Assembly (NCBI GenBank): GCA_023404675.1
Contig: JAEYAW010000027.1
Coordinates: 96,099-160,098, forward strand
Length of the DNA stretch: 64,000 nucleotides
Source of the DNA: Pseudomonadota bacterium
Lineage (GTDB): Bacteria > Pseudomonadota > Alphaproteobacteria > Rhizobiales > Xanthobacteraceae
Direction: 5' to 3'
The notes beneath the pieces are model-generated. The model saw only the letters and a list, made by a program, of their open reading frames with translations, made no database searches and was not told where the DNA came from. A program made the translations under genes and the position numbers. This document shows, piece after piece, positions 23,195 to 31,556 of the stretch. Position 1 is the first letter of the stretch; each line of letters begins with the position of its first letter.

Positions 23195-23345
23195 AGGCAG
23201 GCATTGAGTTTCGTCAATGATTTCGTCGTGGGCGGGCGGGCGCTCTGCGACAACCTGTCTCTGCTCAACCAAGTGTGAAATTGATTTGTCCAAGCAAGGG
23301 CTTCTCGCGCCGCATCGAACCCGGCAAAGTCGTCTCGTTGCGCGC

Positions 23346-25556
23346 ATGGCAGGAGAGCGGGATTTGACGCGTCGTGGGACGTCCGGCTGGCGGTCGATGG
23401 TGGGGCTGGCTTTGCTGGCCATGCCAGCCCTGTTGTCCCCGTCGGCGCAGGCCGCCGAAAGCCCGGCCGTCAAGAGCGACCGGGCCAATGTCACGCTGGT
23501 CAGCGACGTCGACAGCGTGGCGCCGGGACAGTCGTTCCGGATCGGCCTGCGCCAGCGCCTCGCGCCGCACTGGCACACCTACTGGAAAAACCCCGGCGAC
23601 GCGGGAGCGGCGACCGACATCTCTCTCACGCTGCCTGACGGGGCGAAGGCGGGCGAGATCGTCTGGCCGGCGCCCGAGGCGATCAATGTCGGGCCGGTGC
23701 GCAATTTCGGCTACGAGGACGAGGTCGTCCTGCCGATCACGGTGAGCGTGCCGCAGGATGTCAAGTCGGGCCAGAGCTTCAAGGTCGAGGCCGAGGCAAA
23801 CTGGCTGGTCTGCGAGAAGCAGTGCATCCCGGAGTCCGGCACGTTCCGGCTGGATCTGCCGGTGGCCGAAATCTCCTCGCCCACGGGCGGCGCGGTGGCT
23901 GCCGCCTTCGCCGCCAGCGACGCGCGCCGTCCGGTTGCCTCTCCGTGGCAGGCCAAGCTGGTTGTCGAGGGCTCCGCGCTGGCCCTGACCGTGGAAGGTG
24001 AGGGATTGTCGCCGGAAGCGGTCAAAAGCGCGTTCTACTACCCTGCCGAATGGGGCGTGATCGTGCATGCCGCCGACCAGCGGCTGGCAATGGAGAATAC
24101 GCGGCTCCATCTGGCGATGACGAAGGATCAGGCTTTCAACGGCCAGACCTCCGTCGCGGGCGTGCTGGCCGTGACCGACGCGGCCGGCAAGACCCGCTGG
24201 TTCGAGATGTCGCCCTCTTTGGGCGGGGCGACCGCTGGTGCCACGCCGGCCACGGCCGGCAAGACCGGCACGGCGTCCGGAACCGGCGGGACAGGCGCGT
24301 CCCTGCCGGGCGTGGGAACGGCCACCGCGGCTGCCCTGTCCGTGTGGCAGGCCATTCTGTTCGCCTTCGTGGGCGGACTGATCCTCAATCTGATGCCGTG
24401 CGTGTTTCCGGTTCTGGCGATCAAGGCCACGTCAGTGGCGAAGCTGTCCGGTGGTTCGCTGCGGGAAATCCGGATGTCAGGCCTGTTCTATACGCTGGGC
24501 GTGCTGAGCGCGTTCCTGGCGCTGGCGGGCGGGCTTCTGGCGCTGCGCGGAGCCGGGGAAGCAGTCGGCTGGGGCTTCCAGTTCCAGTCGCCGCTGTTCG
24601 TGGCGGCGATGAGCTGGCTGCTGCTCGCCATCGGCCTCAATTTGTCGGGCGTGTTCGAGATCGGCCTTGGCGTGACCGGCACCGGTCAGTCGTTGACCGA
24701 GAAGAAGGGCCATGCCGGCAGCTTCTTCACAGGCCTGCTGGCTGTGGTGCTGGCGACGCCCTGCACGGCGCCGTTCATGGGAGCCGCCATCGGCGTGGCG
24801 CTCGCCTCGCCCGCGCAGCTGACGCTCGCCCTGTTCGCCGCCATGGCGCTGGGCCTCGCCGCGCCCTATGCGCTGCTGGTGCTGTTTCCACGTTTGGCGA
24901 CGCTGCTGCCGCGTCCCGGCCTGTGGATGGTGCGGCTGCGGCAGGCGATGGCGTTTCCGATGTTCGCCTCCGCTGCGTGGTTGGTCTGGGTGCTCACCCG
25001 GCAGGTCGGCGATCTGGGCGTGATGATTGCGCTGGGCGGCGCGGTGCTGATCGCGCTTGCGGCGTGGCTCGTCGGGATCGGTCAGCACAGCGGCCGGTCG
25101 GGGTGGCTCAGCCGGGGATTCGCGGCGGCCGCGATCGCGGGACTTATTGCACTGCTGCCGTTCCTGCACGAAGCCGCACGCGCGCCCGCGGTGGCCAGCG
25201 CGTCGTCCGGGGGCGCAGAAGCGTTCAGCAGCAAGCGGCTGGCCGAGTTGCGGCAGGCAGGCAAGCCGGTGTTCGTCAACATGACGGCGGCGTGGTGCAT
25301 TACCTGCCTCGTCAACGAGCGCACCACGCTGTCGACGCAGGCGGTGCAGGATGCGTTGCGCAGCAACGGCATCACTTATCTGAAGGGCGACTGGACCAAT
25401 CAGGATCCGGACATCACGGCGTTCCTGCGTGGCTTCAATCGCGACGGCCTGCCGTTCTATGCGTTCTATCCCGCGGGGCAGCGCGAACCTGTCGTGCTGC
25501 CGGCGGTTCTCACCGAGGCGCTGGTGCTCGGTGAAATTCAGTCCACGACGAACTGA
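23346..25556 (+). CDS. ScsB/DsbD-type membrane thiol:disulfide reductant transporter
   Basis: Carries reducing equivalents from cytoplasmic thioredoxin across the inner membrane to periplasmic proteins. The layout of the roughly 736-residue protein is: signal sequence (about 15-37); N-terminal periplasmic domain with the redox pair NWLVCEKQCIPESG (Cys156, Cys160); a multi-pass CcdA/DsbD-like membrane domain with paired cysteines in NLMPCVFPVLAIK and ATPCTAPFMGAA; and a C-terminal thioredoxin-like domain with TAAWCITCLVNE (CxxC). The long N-terminal domain fits the ScsB branch. The start is uncertain: ATG 23346 is given, but TTG 23364 has AGGAGAG at ideal spacing. It lies 23 nt from the redoxin gene, probably its partner. 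Confidence 0.88.
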   Translation: MAGERDLTRRGTSGWRSMVGLALLAMPALLSPSAQAAESPAVKSDRANVTLVSDVDSVAPGQSFRIGLRQRLAPHWHTYWKNPGDAGAATDISLTLPDGAKAGEIVWPAPEAINVGPVRNFGYEDEVVLPITVSVPQDVKSGQSFKVEAEANWLVCEKQCIPESGTFRLDLPVAEISSPTGGAVAAAFAASDARRPVASPWQAKLVVEGSALALTVEGEGLSPEAVKSAFYYPAEWGVIVHAADQRLAMENTRLHLAMTKDQAFNGQTSVAGVLAVTDAAGKTRWFEMSPSLGGATAGATPATAGKTGTASGTGGTGASLPGVGTATAAALSVWQAILFAFVGGLILNLMPCVFPVLAIKATSVAKLSGGSLREIRMSGLFYTLGVLSAFLALAGGLLALRGAGEAVGWGFQFQSPLFVAAMSWLLLAIGLNLSGVFEIGLGVTGTGQSLTEKKGHAGSFFTGLLAVVLATPCTAPFMGAAIGVALASPAQLTLALFAAMALGLAAPYALLVLFPRLATLLPRPGLWMVRLRQAMAFPMFASAAWLVWVLTRQVGDLGVMIALGGAVLIALAAWLVGIGQHSGRSGWLSRGFAAAAIAGLIALLPFLHEAARAPAVASASSGGAEAFSSKRLAELRQAGKPVFVNMTAAWCITCLVNERTTLSTQAVQDALRSNGITYLKGDWTNQDPDITAFLRGFNRDGLPFYAFYPAGQREPVVLPAVLTEALVLGEIQSTTN

Positions 25557-25579
25557 ACTCGACCAAAGGAGAGCCTGTG

Positions 25580-26257
25580 ATGACAACGAGCCAAGCAAAC
25601 TCCCTTTCCTCGATTGCCTATGATCGCCGCCGCGTTCTGATCGGTGCCGGCACGGTGGCCGGCGTGCTCGCGACCGGCATGGTATCGCTGAAATCTTCGC
25701 CCGCCCTTGCCGCGCCGCAGGCAGGGCAGGCCGCGCCGGACTTTTCGGTCGTGGACACCAGGGGCGTGACCCGCTCGCTTGCCGACCTGCGCGGCAAGGT
25801 GGTGGTGATGGAATGGACCAACCACGACTGTCCGTTCGTGAAGAAGCATTACGGCGCGGGCAACATGCAGGCGCTGCAGAAGGAAGCCACCGACGCGGGC
25901 GTCGTGTGGCTGTCGGTGGTGTCTTCGGCCAAGGGCGAGCAGGGTTTCGTTTCGGCCGTCGAGGCCAACAAGCTCACAGAGTCGCGCAACGCGTCGCCGA
26001 CCGGCGTGCTGCTCGATCCGGACGGCAAGATCGGCCGCAGCTATGGCGCGATGACCACGCCGCATATGTATGTGATCGACAAGGACGGCGTGCTGCGTTA
26101 CGCGGGAGGCATCGACAGCATCGCCTCCACGAAGGCGGACGATATCAAGAAGGCCGAGCCGTACTTCCGCGAGGCGCTGCTCGCAGTCAATCGCGGTGAA
26201 CCGGTGAAGAACGCGACGACGCGGCCTTACGGCTGCAGCGTCAAATACGTCGGCTGA
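25580..26257 (+). CDS. Periplasmic redoxin (thioredoxin/peroxiredoxin-like), likely ScsB partner
   Basis: A 225-residue exported redoxin. The N-terminus has a twin-arginine-like signal (YDRRRVLIGAGTVAGVLATG, cleavage near ALAAP). The redoxin fold follows, with APDFSVVDTRGVTRSLADLRGKVVVMEWTNHDCPFVKKHYG. The active site has one cysteine in DCPFVK instead of a CxxC, as in AhpC/peroxiredoxin-like members, and a cis-Pro region is seen at MTTPHMYVIDKDG. In Caulobacter an ScsB transporter reduces periplasmic partners including a peroxiredoxin-like protein, and the 23-nt spacing here suggests the same pairing. ATG 25580 has AAAGGAGAG at good distance. The substrate, peroxide or protein, is not known. 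Confidence 0.83.
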   Translation: MTTSQANSLSSIAYDRRRVLIGAGTVAGVLATGMVSLKSSPALAAPQAGQAAPDFSVVDTRGVTRSLADLRGKVVVMEWTNHDCPFVKKHYGAGNMQALQKEATDAGVVWLSVVSSAKGEQGFVSAVEANKLTESRNASPTGVLLDPDGKIGRSYGAMTTPHMYVIDKDGVLRYAGGIDSIASTKADDIKKAEPYFREALLAVNRGEPVKNATTRPYGCSVKYVG

Positions 26258-26302
26258 TCCTGCGGCCCGCGCCGGATTCCCCGCGGCGATTGATCTGTTT
26301 GA

Positions 26303-26324
26303 ACGCCCGGCCTCAGCCGGGCGT
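26303..26324. terminator. Intrinsic terminator between convergent genes
   Basis: A perfect 9-bp stem, ACGCCCGGC / GCCGGGCGT, with a CTCA tetraloop followed by CCTTTC on the plus strand. It lies 45 nt after the redoxin stop and just before the convergent DUF3175 stop. Confidence 0.7.
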
Positions 26325-26336
26325 CCTTTCGCCGTC

Positions 26337-26708
26337 TCAGCCCGCGCGGCCAAAGGCTTTTCTCAGCTCACCCTTTGCCGCTTCGAGCTTGCGTTTCCGT
26401 GTCGCCGACAGGTTTGTCCCGGCGCGGTTGATATAGAATACCAGCATCGACATCGCGGACCGGAACGGATCGCTTTTGCGGCGATGGCTTTGCTCGGCCG
26501 ATCGCTTCAGGGAGCGGGCGATATCCGCCGGACGGTCCAGCTTGAAGACCTTGTCCTTCAGATCCAGCGCGTCGCTCGTCCGGGTCACCTCGGCGGACCA
26601 CTTGTGCGGTGTCTTTGTCGAGCGCCTGGCCGACCGCCGTGCCGTTCCCTGCGCGCCTGTCCTGCGCGCGGACGAGCCGCGCTTGTGCCCCGCCTGCTGT
26701 TTGGGCAT
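26337..26708 (-). CDS. DUF3175 family protein
   Basis: A 123-residue, very basic protein. The first 35 residues are Arg/Lys/Ser/Thr-rich and look disordered. The conserved core reads KWSAEVTRTSDALDLKDKVFKL...IARSLKRSAEQSHRRKSDPFRSAMSMLVFYINRAGTNL, which I recognise as DUF3175. No biochemical role is known to me. The strong positive charge would allow nucleic-acid binding, but that is inference. It is transcribed alone, convergent with the redoxin gene and divergent from the YbaK-like gene. Confidence 0.8.
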   Translation of the reverse strand: MPKQQAGHKRGSSARRTGAQGTARRSARRSTKTPHKWSAEVTRTSDALDLKDKVFKLDRPADIARSLKRSAEQSHRRKSDPFRSAMSMLVFYINRAGTNLSATRKRKLEAAKGELRKAFGRAG

Positions 26709-26794
26709 GGTGACGTCTCCCTCATTCGTGGCCGCCTGGGACGGCGCGACGTGTCCGCCGTCGTGCTCCGGCTGCCTGTCAGCAAGGTAACGTC

Positions 26795-27250
26795 ATGAGC
26801 GTCGAATCGGTCCGCGCTTTCTTTGCCGCGCACGCGCCCGATCTTTCAGTCGTCGAAACCGAAGAGAGTTCGGCAACGGTCGCGCTGGCTGCGGCCGCGC
26901 ATGGCGTGCCGCCGGAGCGGATCGCCAAGACGCTGGCGCTGCGGGTCGGCGAGAAGGATCTTCTGGTCGTGACCTGCGGCACGGCCCGGCTCGACAACAA
27001 GAAGCTGCGCGCGGTGTTCGGCGGCAAGGCGAAGATGCTGGACGCCGGGACCACGCTCGCATTGACCGGCCATCCGCTCGGCGGCGTCTGCCCGTTCGGG
27101 CTCGCGACGCCGCTGCCGGTCTATTGCGACGTCTCGCTGCGGGCGTTCGATGAAGTCGTCCCGGCGGCCGGTTCGGTCAACAGCGCGGTGCGGGTCGCGC
27201 CGCTGCGGATGGCCCAACTGGTCGACGCCGAATGGGTCGACGTGTGCTGA
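26795..27250 (+). CDS. YbaK/EbsC family aminoacyl-tRNA deacylase
   Basis: A 151-residue trans-editing deacylase of the YbaK/ProX superfamily. It probably hydrolyses mischarged tRNA (for example Cys- or Ala-tRNA-Pro) in the cytoplasm. The family pattern is visible: TEESSATVALAAAAHGVPPERIAKTLALRVGEKDLLVVTCGTARLDNKKLR, with the conserved lysine of the AKTL segment, and the loop GHPLGGVCPFGLATPLPVYCD. Which tRNA it edits cannot be told from sequence by eye. AAGGTAA lies upstream of ATG 26795. Confidence 0.85.
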   Translation: MSVESVRAFFAAHAPDLSVVETEESSATVALAAAAHGVPPERIAKTLALRVGEKDLLVVTCGTARLDNKKLRAVFGGKAKMLDAGTTLALTGHPLGGVCPFGLATPLPVYCDVSLRAFDEVVPAAGSVNSAVRVAPLRMAQLVDAEWVDVC

Positions 27251-27345
27251 TCCCGCGCCGGCATCCGAAGAAAAAGGCCGTTGCACGAACCGCCGGGCGC
27301 GCGGCATAAGGCCTCCGCTTCAAGAACAGATCGATCGGAGGACGC

Positions 27346-27786
27346 GTGACGGAGCAGGAGATTCTCGAAGGCTTCCGGGTCAACCCCAATCCCTGCATCG
27401 CGACGCTGGGCAGCGGGCGGATCGTCAGTTTCGATACCGCGACGGACGTCTGCGTGATCGAGTGGACCGCGACGCAGGCGCATTGCCATTCCGTGAAAGG
27501 TCATCCGCGTGGGGGAATTGTCCAGGGCGGCTTCGTCACCGGCTGGCTCGATGCCGCGATGGCACACGCGTGTGTTGCCAAGTCCCGCTTCACGATGGGG
27601 ATTCCGAGTCTGGAGATCAAGGTCAGCTTTCTGCTCGCCGCGTATCCCGGCATTTATCGCTCCAAAGGCTGGATCACCCGCTGGGGGCGCTCCATTGCGT
27701 TTCTCGAGGGCGAGTTGACGGATTCCGAAAACCGGGTGATTGCGCGGGCCAGTTCAACGGTTGCGCCACGACCGCTGCGCGGCTGA
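27346..27786 (+). CDS. PaaI-type hotdog thioesterase
   Basis: A 146-residue single hotdog domain with the thioesterase signature GHPRGGIVQGGFVTGWLDAAMAHAC, where the HGG-like loop is followed by the helix bearing the catalytic acidic residue (Asp in WLDAAM), and SLEIKVSFLLAAYPG. Such proteins hydrolyse acyl-CoA or aryl-CoA esters. The GTG start at 27346 has CGGAGGA close by (about 4 nt). The substrate is unknown. It converges with the IclR regulator. Confidence 0.82.
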   Translation: MTEQEILEGFRVNPNPCIATLGSGRIVSFDTATDVCVIEWTATQAHCHSVKGHPRGGIVQGGFVTGWLDAAMAHACVAKSRFTMGIPSLEIKVSFLLAAYPGIYRSKGWITRWGRSIAFLEGELTDSENRVIARASSTVAPRPLRG

Positions 27787-27817
27787 AGGAATCTGTACGG
27801 AATCTTCCGGCAGAGGC

Positions 27818-28600
27818 TTACAGCAGCAGCGGTCTCACGCCTGCCGCGGCCTCGCGCAGCAGCGGCAGGAAGCGGTCGATCATTTCGCCGGTGGATACGC
27901 GATCGACGTGTGCACCCATATTGATGGCGGCGACGATTTCGCCGTCGTAGCGGCGAACCGGCACCGAGATCGATCGAAAGCCCGGCTCGGCCTCGCGATC
28001 GACCAGCGAATAGCCTTTTTCGCGGTCGGTGATGATGGTCGCTCTCAGGACGTCCCTGTCCGTCACGGTGAAGGGGGTCATCGGCTTGAGGTTCATGGCT
28101 GCGAGGGCCGCCGCGATTTCGTCGTCGGAATATTTGCTGAGCATCGCGCGGCCGACCGACGAGCAGAAGGCCGGCAGGCGGTAGCCGAGTTCGATGCCGG
28201 TGGAGAACACGCGCACCGGGCTGGCGCGGGCGATGAAGATCACCTCATCGCCGTCCAGCACGGCGAGCGAGGAGATTTCCTGTGCCGCCGTCGAGATCCG
28301 GTCGAGCACCGGCTGAAGCAGCGTGACGACCTGATTGGAGGTCATGTAGGAGCCGGCGAGAGCGAGAACCCGCGGCGTGAGCGCGAACAGCTTTCCATCA
28401 CTGGTGACATAGCCGCGATGTTCCAGCGTCAGCAGGATGCGGCGCGCGGTGGCGCGGGGGAGCTCGGCGGCTCTGGCGACCTCGCTGAGGGTCATCGGGC
28501 GCGATTGCGCGCCAAACAACTCGAACACCCGCAAGCCGCGATCGAGGCTCTCCACGAAGTCGGTACTGCCGCGCTCGTCCACGCGCTTCAGTTTGGTCAT
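27818..28600 (-). CDS. IclR family transcriptional regulator
   Basis: A 260-residue regulator with an N-terminal winged helix (FVESLDRGLRVFELF, MTLSEVARAAELPRATARRILLTLEHRGYV) and the C-terminal IclR ligand-binding domain (DGDEVIFIARASPVRVFSTGIELGYRLPAFCSSVGRAML, FRSISVPVRRYDGEIVAAINMGA). The signature resembles the PcaR/PobR branch that senses aromatic or carboxylic acids. It is divergent from the ABC transporter and amidohydrolase genes across a 410-bp gap with CGAAC/GTTCG inverted repeats, so it probably controls that operon and itself. The ligand is unknown. Confidence 0.9.
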   Translation of the reverse strand: MTKLKRVDERGSTDFVESLDRGLRVFELFGAQSRPMTLSEVARAAELPRATARRILLTLEHRGYVTSDGKLFALTPRVLALAGSYMTSNQVVTLLQPVLDRISTAAQEISSLAVLDGDEVIFIARASPVRVFSTGIELGYRLPAFCSSVGRAMLSKYSDDEIAAALAAMNLKPMTPFTVTDRDVLRATIITDREKGYSLVDREAEPGFRSISVPVRRYDGEIVAAINMGAHVDRVSTGEMIDRFLPLLREAAAGVRPLLL

Positions 28601-28707
28601 GTCTCGTTCGCCTCGATCAACCTGCCGTACCGCATGCTCCTTCCTTCGGAACGGGATCGCGCGACGATGGAGAAGACGTCTTTTTGTTTTTGTCGCCCTA
28701 TCAATAT

Positions 28708-28721
28708 CGAACGCATGTTCG
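28708..28721. promoter_or_regulatory. IclR-type inverted repeat 1
   Basis: CGAAC-GCAT-GTTCG lies 108 bp upstream of the regulator's start. IclR-family sites such as those of PcaU/PobR contain GTTCG-like half-sites, so this may be the autoregulatory site. Confidence 0.45.
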
Positions 28722-28772
28722 CTCTACGGACATTTGCCCAATGATGCGCCAAGTATTGCCGCAAGGATCGGC

Positions 28773-28800
28773 TTGCCTGGAAATAGATCAATACTAAAAT
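28773..28800 (+). promoter_or_regulatory. Candidate promoter of the ABC transporter operon
   Basis: TTGCCT (28773-28778), a 16-nt spacer and TAAAAT (28795-28800). The predicted start near 28807 sits immediately before the second IclR-type repeat. It would leave a leader of about 200 nt before the ATPase gene. Confidence 0.4.
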
Positions 28801-28809
28801 CGCCAAAAT

Positions 28810-28824
28810 GTTCAATAGGCGAAC
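28810..28824. promoter_or_regulatory. IclR-type inverted repeat 2
   Basis: GTTC-AATAGGC-GAAC, 15 bp long, directly downstream of the candidate ABC promoter. Its spacing matches 15-bp IclR-family operators, so binding here would repress the ABC operon or tune it. Confidence 0.45.
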
Positions 28825-29010
28825 GGATCAGTGCGTTTTTGAACCTGAGCCTTTTTGTCGAGTCGCATGTTGTCGCGGTAGGGAGTGACGTCTTGTCTGC
28901 ATCGGTCCTGACGGCAACGCGAAGGCTTGGACTTGCGGGGTTGCCGCTATCGCGACGCAGCTGGCTTCGGCAGCGCTATGGGAAGGGCCTGGCCGCCGGG
29001 AGGACGCAGC

Positions 29011-29817
29011 ATGACTGATGCCGCAGCCGACTATCTGACGATACGGGATGTTCGGAAGGTCTATGCAGGTCAGCACGGCGAAGCGACCACGGCGCTGCAA
29101 AGCATCTCGATCAATGTCAGGCAGGGCGAATTTCTCGCCATTCTCGGTCCGTCCGGCTGCGGTAAGTCAACTCTGTTGCAGATCATCGCCGGGTTGATCG
29201 ATCGGACCTCGGGCGAAGTGGTCCTGAACGGCAAGGACGTGAAGGCGCCGCCGCCCGAGATGGTCTATCTGTTCCAGCAGTACAGCAAGTCGCTGCTGCC
29301 CTGGCGCACGATCGAGCAGAACGTTGCGCTGGTGCTTGAAGGCAAGGGGCTGGGCCGCAAGGAAATGTTCGATCGCTGCGGTGAATATCTGCAGATGGTC
29401 GGCCTGGCAAACTTCCGCAGACACTACCCATGGCAGTTGTCCGGCGGCATGCAGCAGCGTGTCGCGATCGCGCGCGCTCTCGCCGCGCAGCCGCGCGTCC
29501 TTCTGCTCGACGAGCCGTTCAGCGCGGTCGACGCGCTGACGCGGCTTGAGCTTCAGTCCCTCATTCTCGATCTGTGGCATCGTCAGGGTCTCACCATCCT
29601 GCTGATCACGCATGACGTGGACGAGGCGGTCTTCCTCGCCGACCGGATCGCGGTGCTCTCGTCGCGGCCGTCGACGGTGGAGATGATGGTCGATGCCGAA
29701 CTCCCGCGCCCGCGCGATGCGATGGAGACGCGCGAATTGCCGCGTTTTCTTCAGCTTCGCCACCAGCTTGTGACACATCTGCTGCGCCGCCAGAACGCGG
29801 AGAGCGTCGGTGTCTAA
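29011..29817 (+). CDS. NitT/TauT-type ABC transporter ATP-binding protein
   Basis: A 268-residue importer ATPase of the SsuB/TauB/NrtD class. Walker A is GPSGCGKST, the Q-loop FQQYSKSLLPWRT has the LLPW hallmark of this class, the signature is LSGGMQQR, Walker B is VLLLDEPFSAVDA, and the H-loop is LLITHDVDEA. ATG 29011 follows GGGAGGA. Its stop overlaps the GTG of the first permease, so the genes are coupled. The substrate is likely an organic acid, sulfonate, nitrile or amide; the downstream amidohydrolase hints at an amide-type compound. Confidence 0.92.
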   Translation: MTDAAADYLTIRDVRKVYAGQHGEATTALQSISINVRQGEFLAILGPSGCGKSTLLQIIAGLIDRTSGEVVLNGKDVKAPPPEMVYLFQQYSKSLLPWRTIEQNVALVLEGKGLGRKEMFDRCGEYLQMVGLANFRRHYPWQLSGGMQQRVAIARALAAQPRVLLLDEPFSAVDALTRLELQSLILDLWHRQGLTILLITHDVDEAVFLADRIAVLSSRPSTVEMMVDAELPRPRDAMETRELPRFLQLRHQLVTHLLRRQNAESVGV

Positions 29818-30565
29818 GCTCGGCCGGCGCGGCGTCGGCCTGCTTTCGATCGTCACGGTGCTGTTGGTGTGGGAGTCGATCTGCCGCGTCGGGCTGGTCA
29901 ATCCGTTCCTGCTGCCGCCGCCGTCGGAGATCATTCCGGTGCTCTGGAAAATCCTGAGCGAGGGCAGTTTCATCGTGCCGCTTGGTCAGACACTGGGGAT
30001 GTTGCTGGTCGGCTACGTCATCGCCTGCTTTCTCGGAATTGGATTGGGCCTGCTGCTCGGATGCAGCCAGGCGGCCTACGGTTTGCTGGAGCCGTTGGTC
30101 GAGGTGATCCGTCCGATTCCAAAGCCGGCCCTCATTCCGGTCTTCGTGCTGTTTCTTGGCATCGGCGCGAAGATGGAGATTTCCATCGTTGCGCTGGCCG
30201 CGATGTTTCCGATCCTCATCAACACGCTGCAAGGTGTGCGCGGCGTCGATCCCGTCTTGCTCGGCACTGCGCGGACGCTCGGCTGCTCGCGCGCGGCGAC
30301 GATCTGGAAGATCATCCTGCCGGCTTCGCTGCCGATGATTCTGACGGGCATGCGGGTCAGCCTCGGCATGGGACTGGTGCTGGTCATTCTCGCCGAGATG
30401 CTCGCGGCGGAAAGCGGCATCGGCTTCCTGATCCTCGATATGCAGCGCTCGTTCCAGGTGCGTCCGATGTACGCCTGGGTCGTCATCCTCGCTGTGGTTG
30501 GTCTGGTTCTGAACGCTCTGTTCGAATTGGCCGAGGATCGCGCTGTTCCGTGGCGAGCGAAGTAA
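29810..30565 (+). CDS. ABC transporter permease 1 (NitT/TauT family)
   Basis: A 251-residue inner-membrane permease of the SsuC/TauC family with about six membrane segments. The N-terminal hallmark PFLLPPPSEIIPVLW is present, and the cytoplasmic EAA-like loop reads GTARTLGCSRAATIWKIILPASLPMILTGMRVSLGMG. The GTG start overlaps the ATPase stop by 8 nt. This operon has a second permease further on (31553), so the membrane channel may be a heterodimer. Confidence 0.9.
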   Translation: MSKLGRRGVGLLSIVTVLLVWESICRVGLVNPFLLPPPSEIIPVLWKILSEGSFIVPLGQTLGMLLVGYVIACFLGIGLGLLLGCSQAAYGLLEPLVEVIRPIPKPALIPVFVLFLGIGAKMEISIVALAAMFPILINTLQGVRGVDPVLLGTARTLGCSRAATIWKIILPASLPMILTGMRVSLGMGLVLVILAEMLAAESGIGFLILDMQRSFQVRPMYAWVVILAVVGLVLNALFELAEDRAVPWRAK

Positions 30566-30599
30566 GTTTGGTTGCAAACGCATGAAGTGGGGACATGGT

Positions 30600-31556
30600 A
30601 TGGCTTTGTTGCGAACTCTCGGCGGTGTTTTCCTTGCGGCGGGGATGTTGCTGACGGGCGGCTCTGCGTCGGCGCAGACGATCCGCGTCAACTACATTCC
30701 GATCGTCGACGTGGCGCCGCTGTTTGTCGCGATCGAGAAGGGCTTCTTCAAGGAAGAAGGCATTACCATTGTGCCGACACCATCGACCGGCGGTGCCGCG
30801 GGGATTCCCGGCCTGATGGCGGGCGCCTATGACGTGATGTATGGCAACATCGTCTCGACGGTGATGGCGCAGCAGCAGGGGTTCAAGCTTGAAATCCTGG
30901 CGGCTGGCACCAAGCTGGATCCGGAGGGCGCGCATACGTCCGGGATGGTCGCGCGTGCCGCTGACGGCATCAAGAGCGGCAAGGATCTCGAGGGCAAGAC
31001 CGTAGCGGTCAACACCCGCAACAACGTGATCTGGCTTTATGGTCGCGCCTGGGTGGCCAAGACCGGCGGTGATCCGGCCAAGGTCACCTTCAAGGAGGTG
31101 CCGTTCCCGCAGATGACCGATGCATTGCGGGGCAAGCAGGTCGACGCGGCGTTCATGGTCGATCCGTTCATGGCCGCGGCGGTTGCCGAAAAGGACACGT
31201 TCAGCTTCGTGGCATCTCCCTATCTCGAGGTTCAGCCCGGCGTTGAGATCGGGCACTACATCACCACGCAGGACTACTTCAACAAGAACCGCGATCTTGT
31301 GACGAAATTCAATCGTGCCTTCCGCAAGGGTGTGATCTGGTTCAACAACAACATGAATGATCCCGAACTGATCCAGATCATTGCGGGCTTCAGCAAGATG
31401 AAGCCCGAGATGGTCGCGAAGCTGACGCCGCAGGCGCGGCCGGAGATCATCGACCCAACATCGGCCGACAAGACGATCGAGTTGATGAAGGCCAACGGAT
31501 TGATCGCGACGGACGTCGATGTGCGGGCCATGATCGCGCCCGAGGCCCTGAAATGA
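30600..31556 (+). CDS. ABC transporter substrate-binding protein (NMT1/SsuA-like)
   Basis: Periplasmic binding protein of about 318 residues. A signal peptide (LLRTLGGVFLAAGMLLTGG, cleavage after SASA) precedes the NMT1/SsuA-like pattern IRVNYIPIVDVAPLFVAIEKGFFKEEGI, GGAAGIPGLMAGAYDVMYGN, LEGKTVAVNTRNNVIWLYGR, and KQVDAAFMVDPFM. I chose ATG 30600 because GGGGA sits 7 nt upstream; an in-frame ATG at 30582 would add six residues. It overlaps the second permease by four bases. It sets substrate specificity, which cannot be read directly. Confidence 0.9.
   Translation: MALLRTLGGVFLAAGMLLTGGSASAQTIRVNYIPIVDVAPLFVAIEKGFFKEEGITIVPTPSTGGAAGIPGLMAGAYDVMYGNIVSTVMAQQQGFKLEILAAGTKLDPEGAHTSGMVARAADGIKSGKDLEGKTVAVNTRNNVIWLYGRAWVAKTGGDPAKVTFKEVPFPQMTDALRGKQVDAAFMVDPFMAAAVAEKDTFSFVASPYLEVQPGVEIGHYITTQDYFNKNRDLVTKFNRAFRKGVIWFNNNMNDPELIQIIAGFSKMKPEMVAKLTPQARPEIIDPTSADKTIELMKANGLIATDVDVRAMIAPEALK

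Larger units (their letters stand above)
28601..29010. other. AT-richer divergent intergenic region
   Basis: No gene is supported here. The stretch between the iclR-type gene and the ABC operon is more AT-rich than its surroundings and holds two inverted repeats of the IclR type plus a candidate plus-strand promoter, listed separately. A longer in-frame start for the ATPase (from 28927) is possible but has no ribosome site. Confidence 0.6.
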
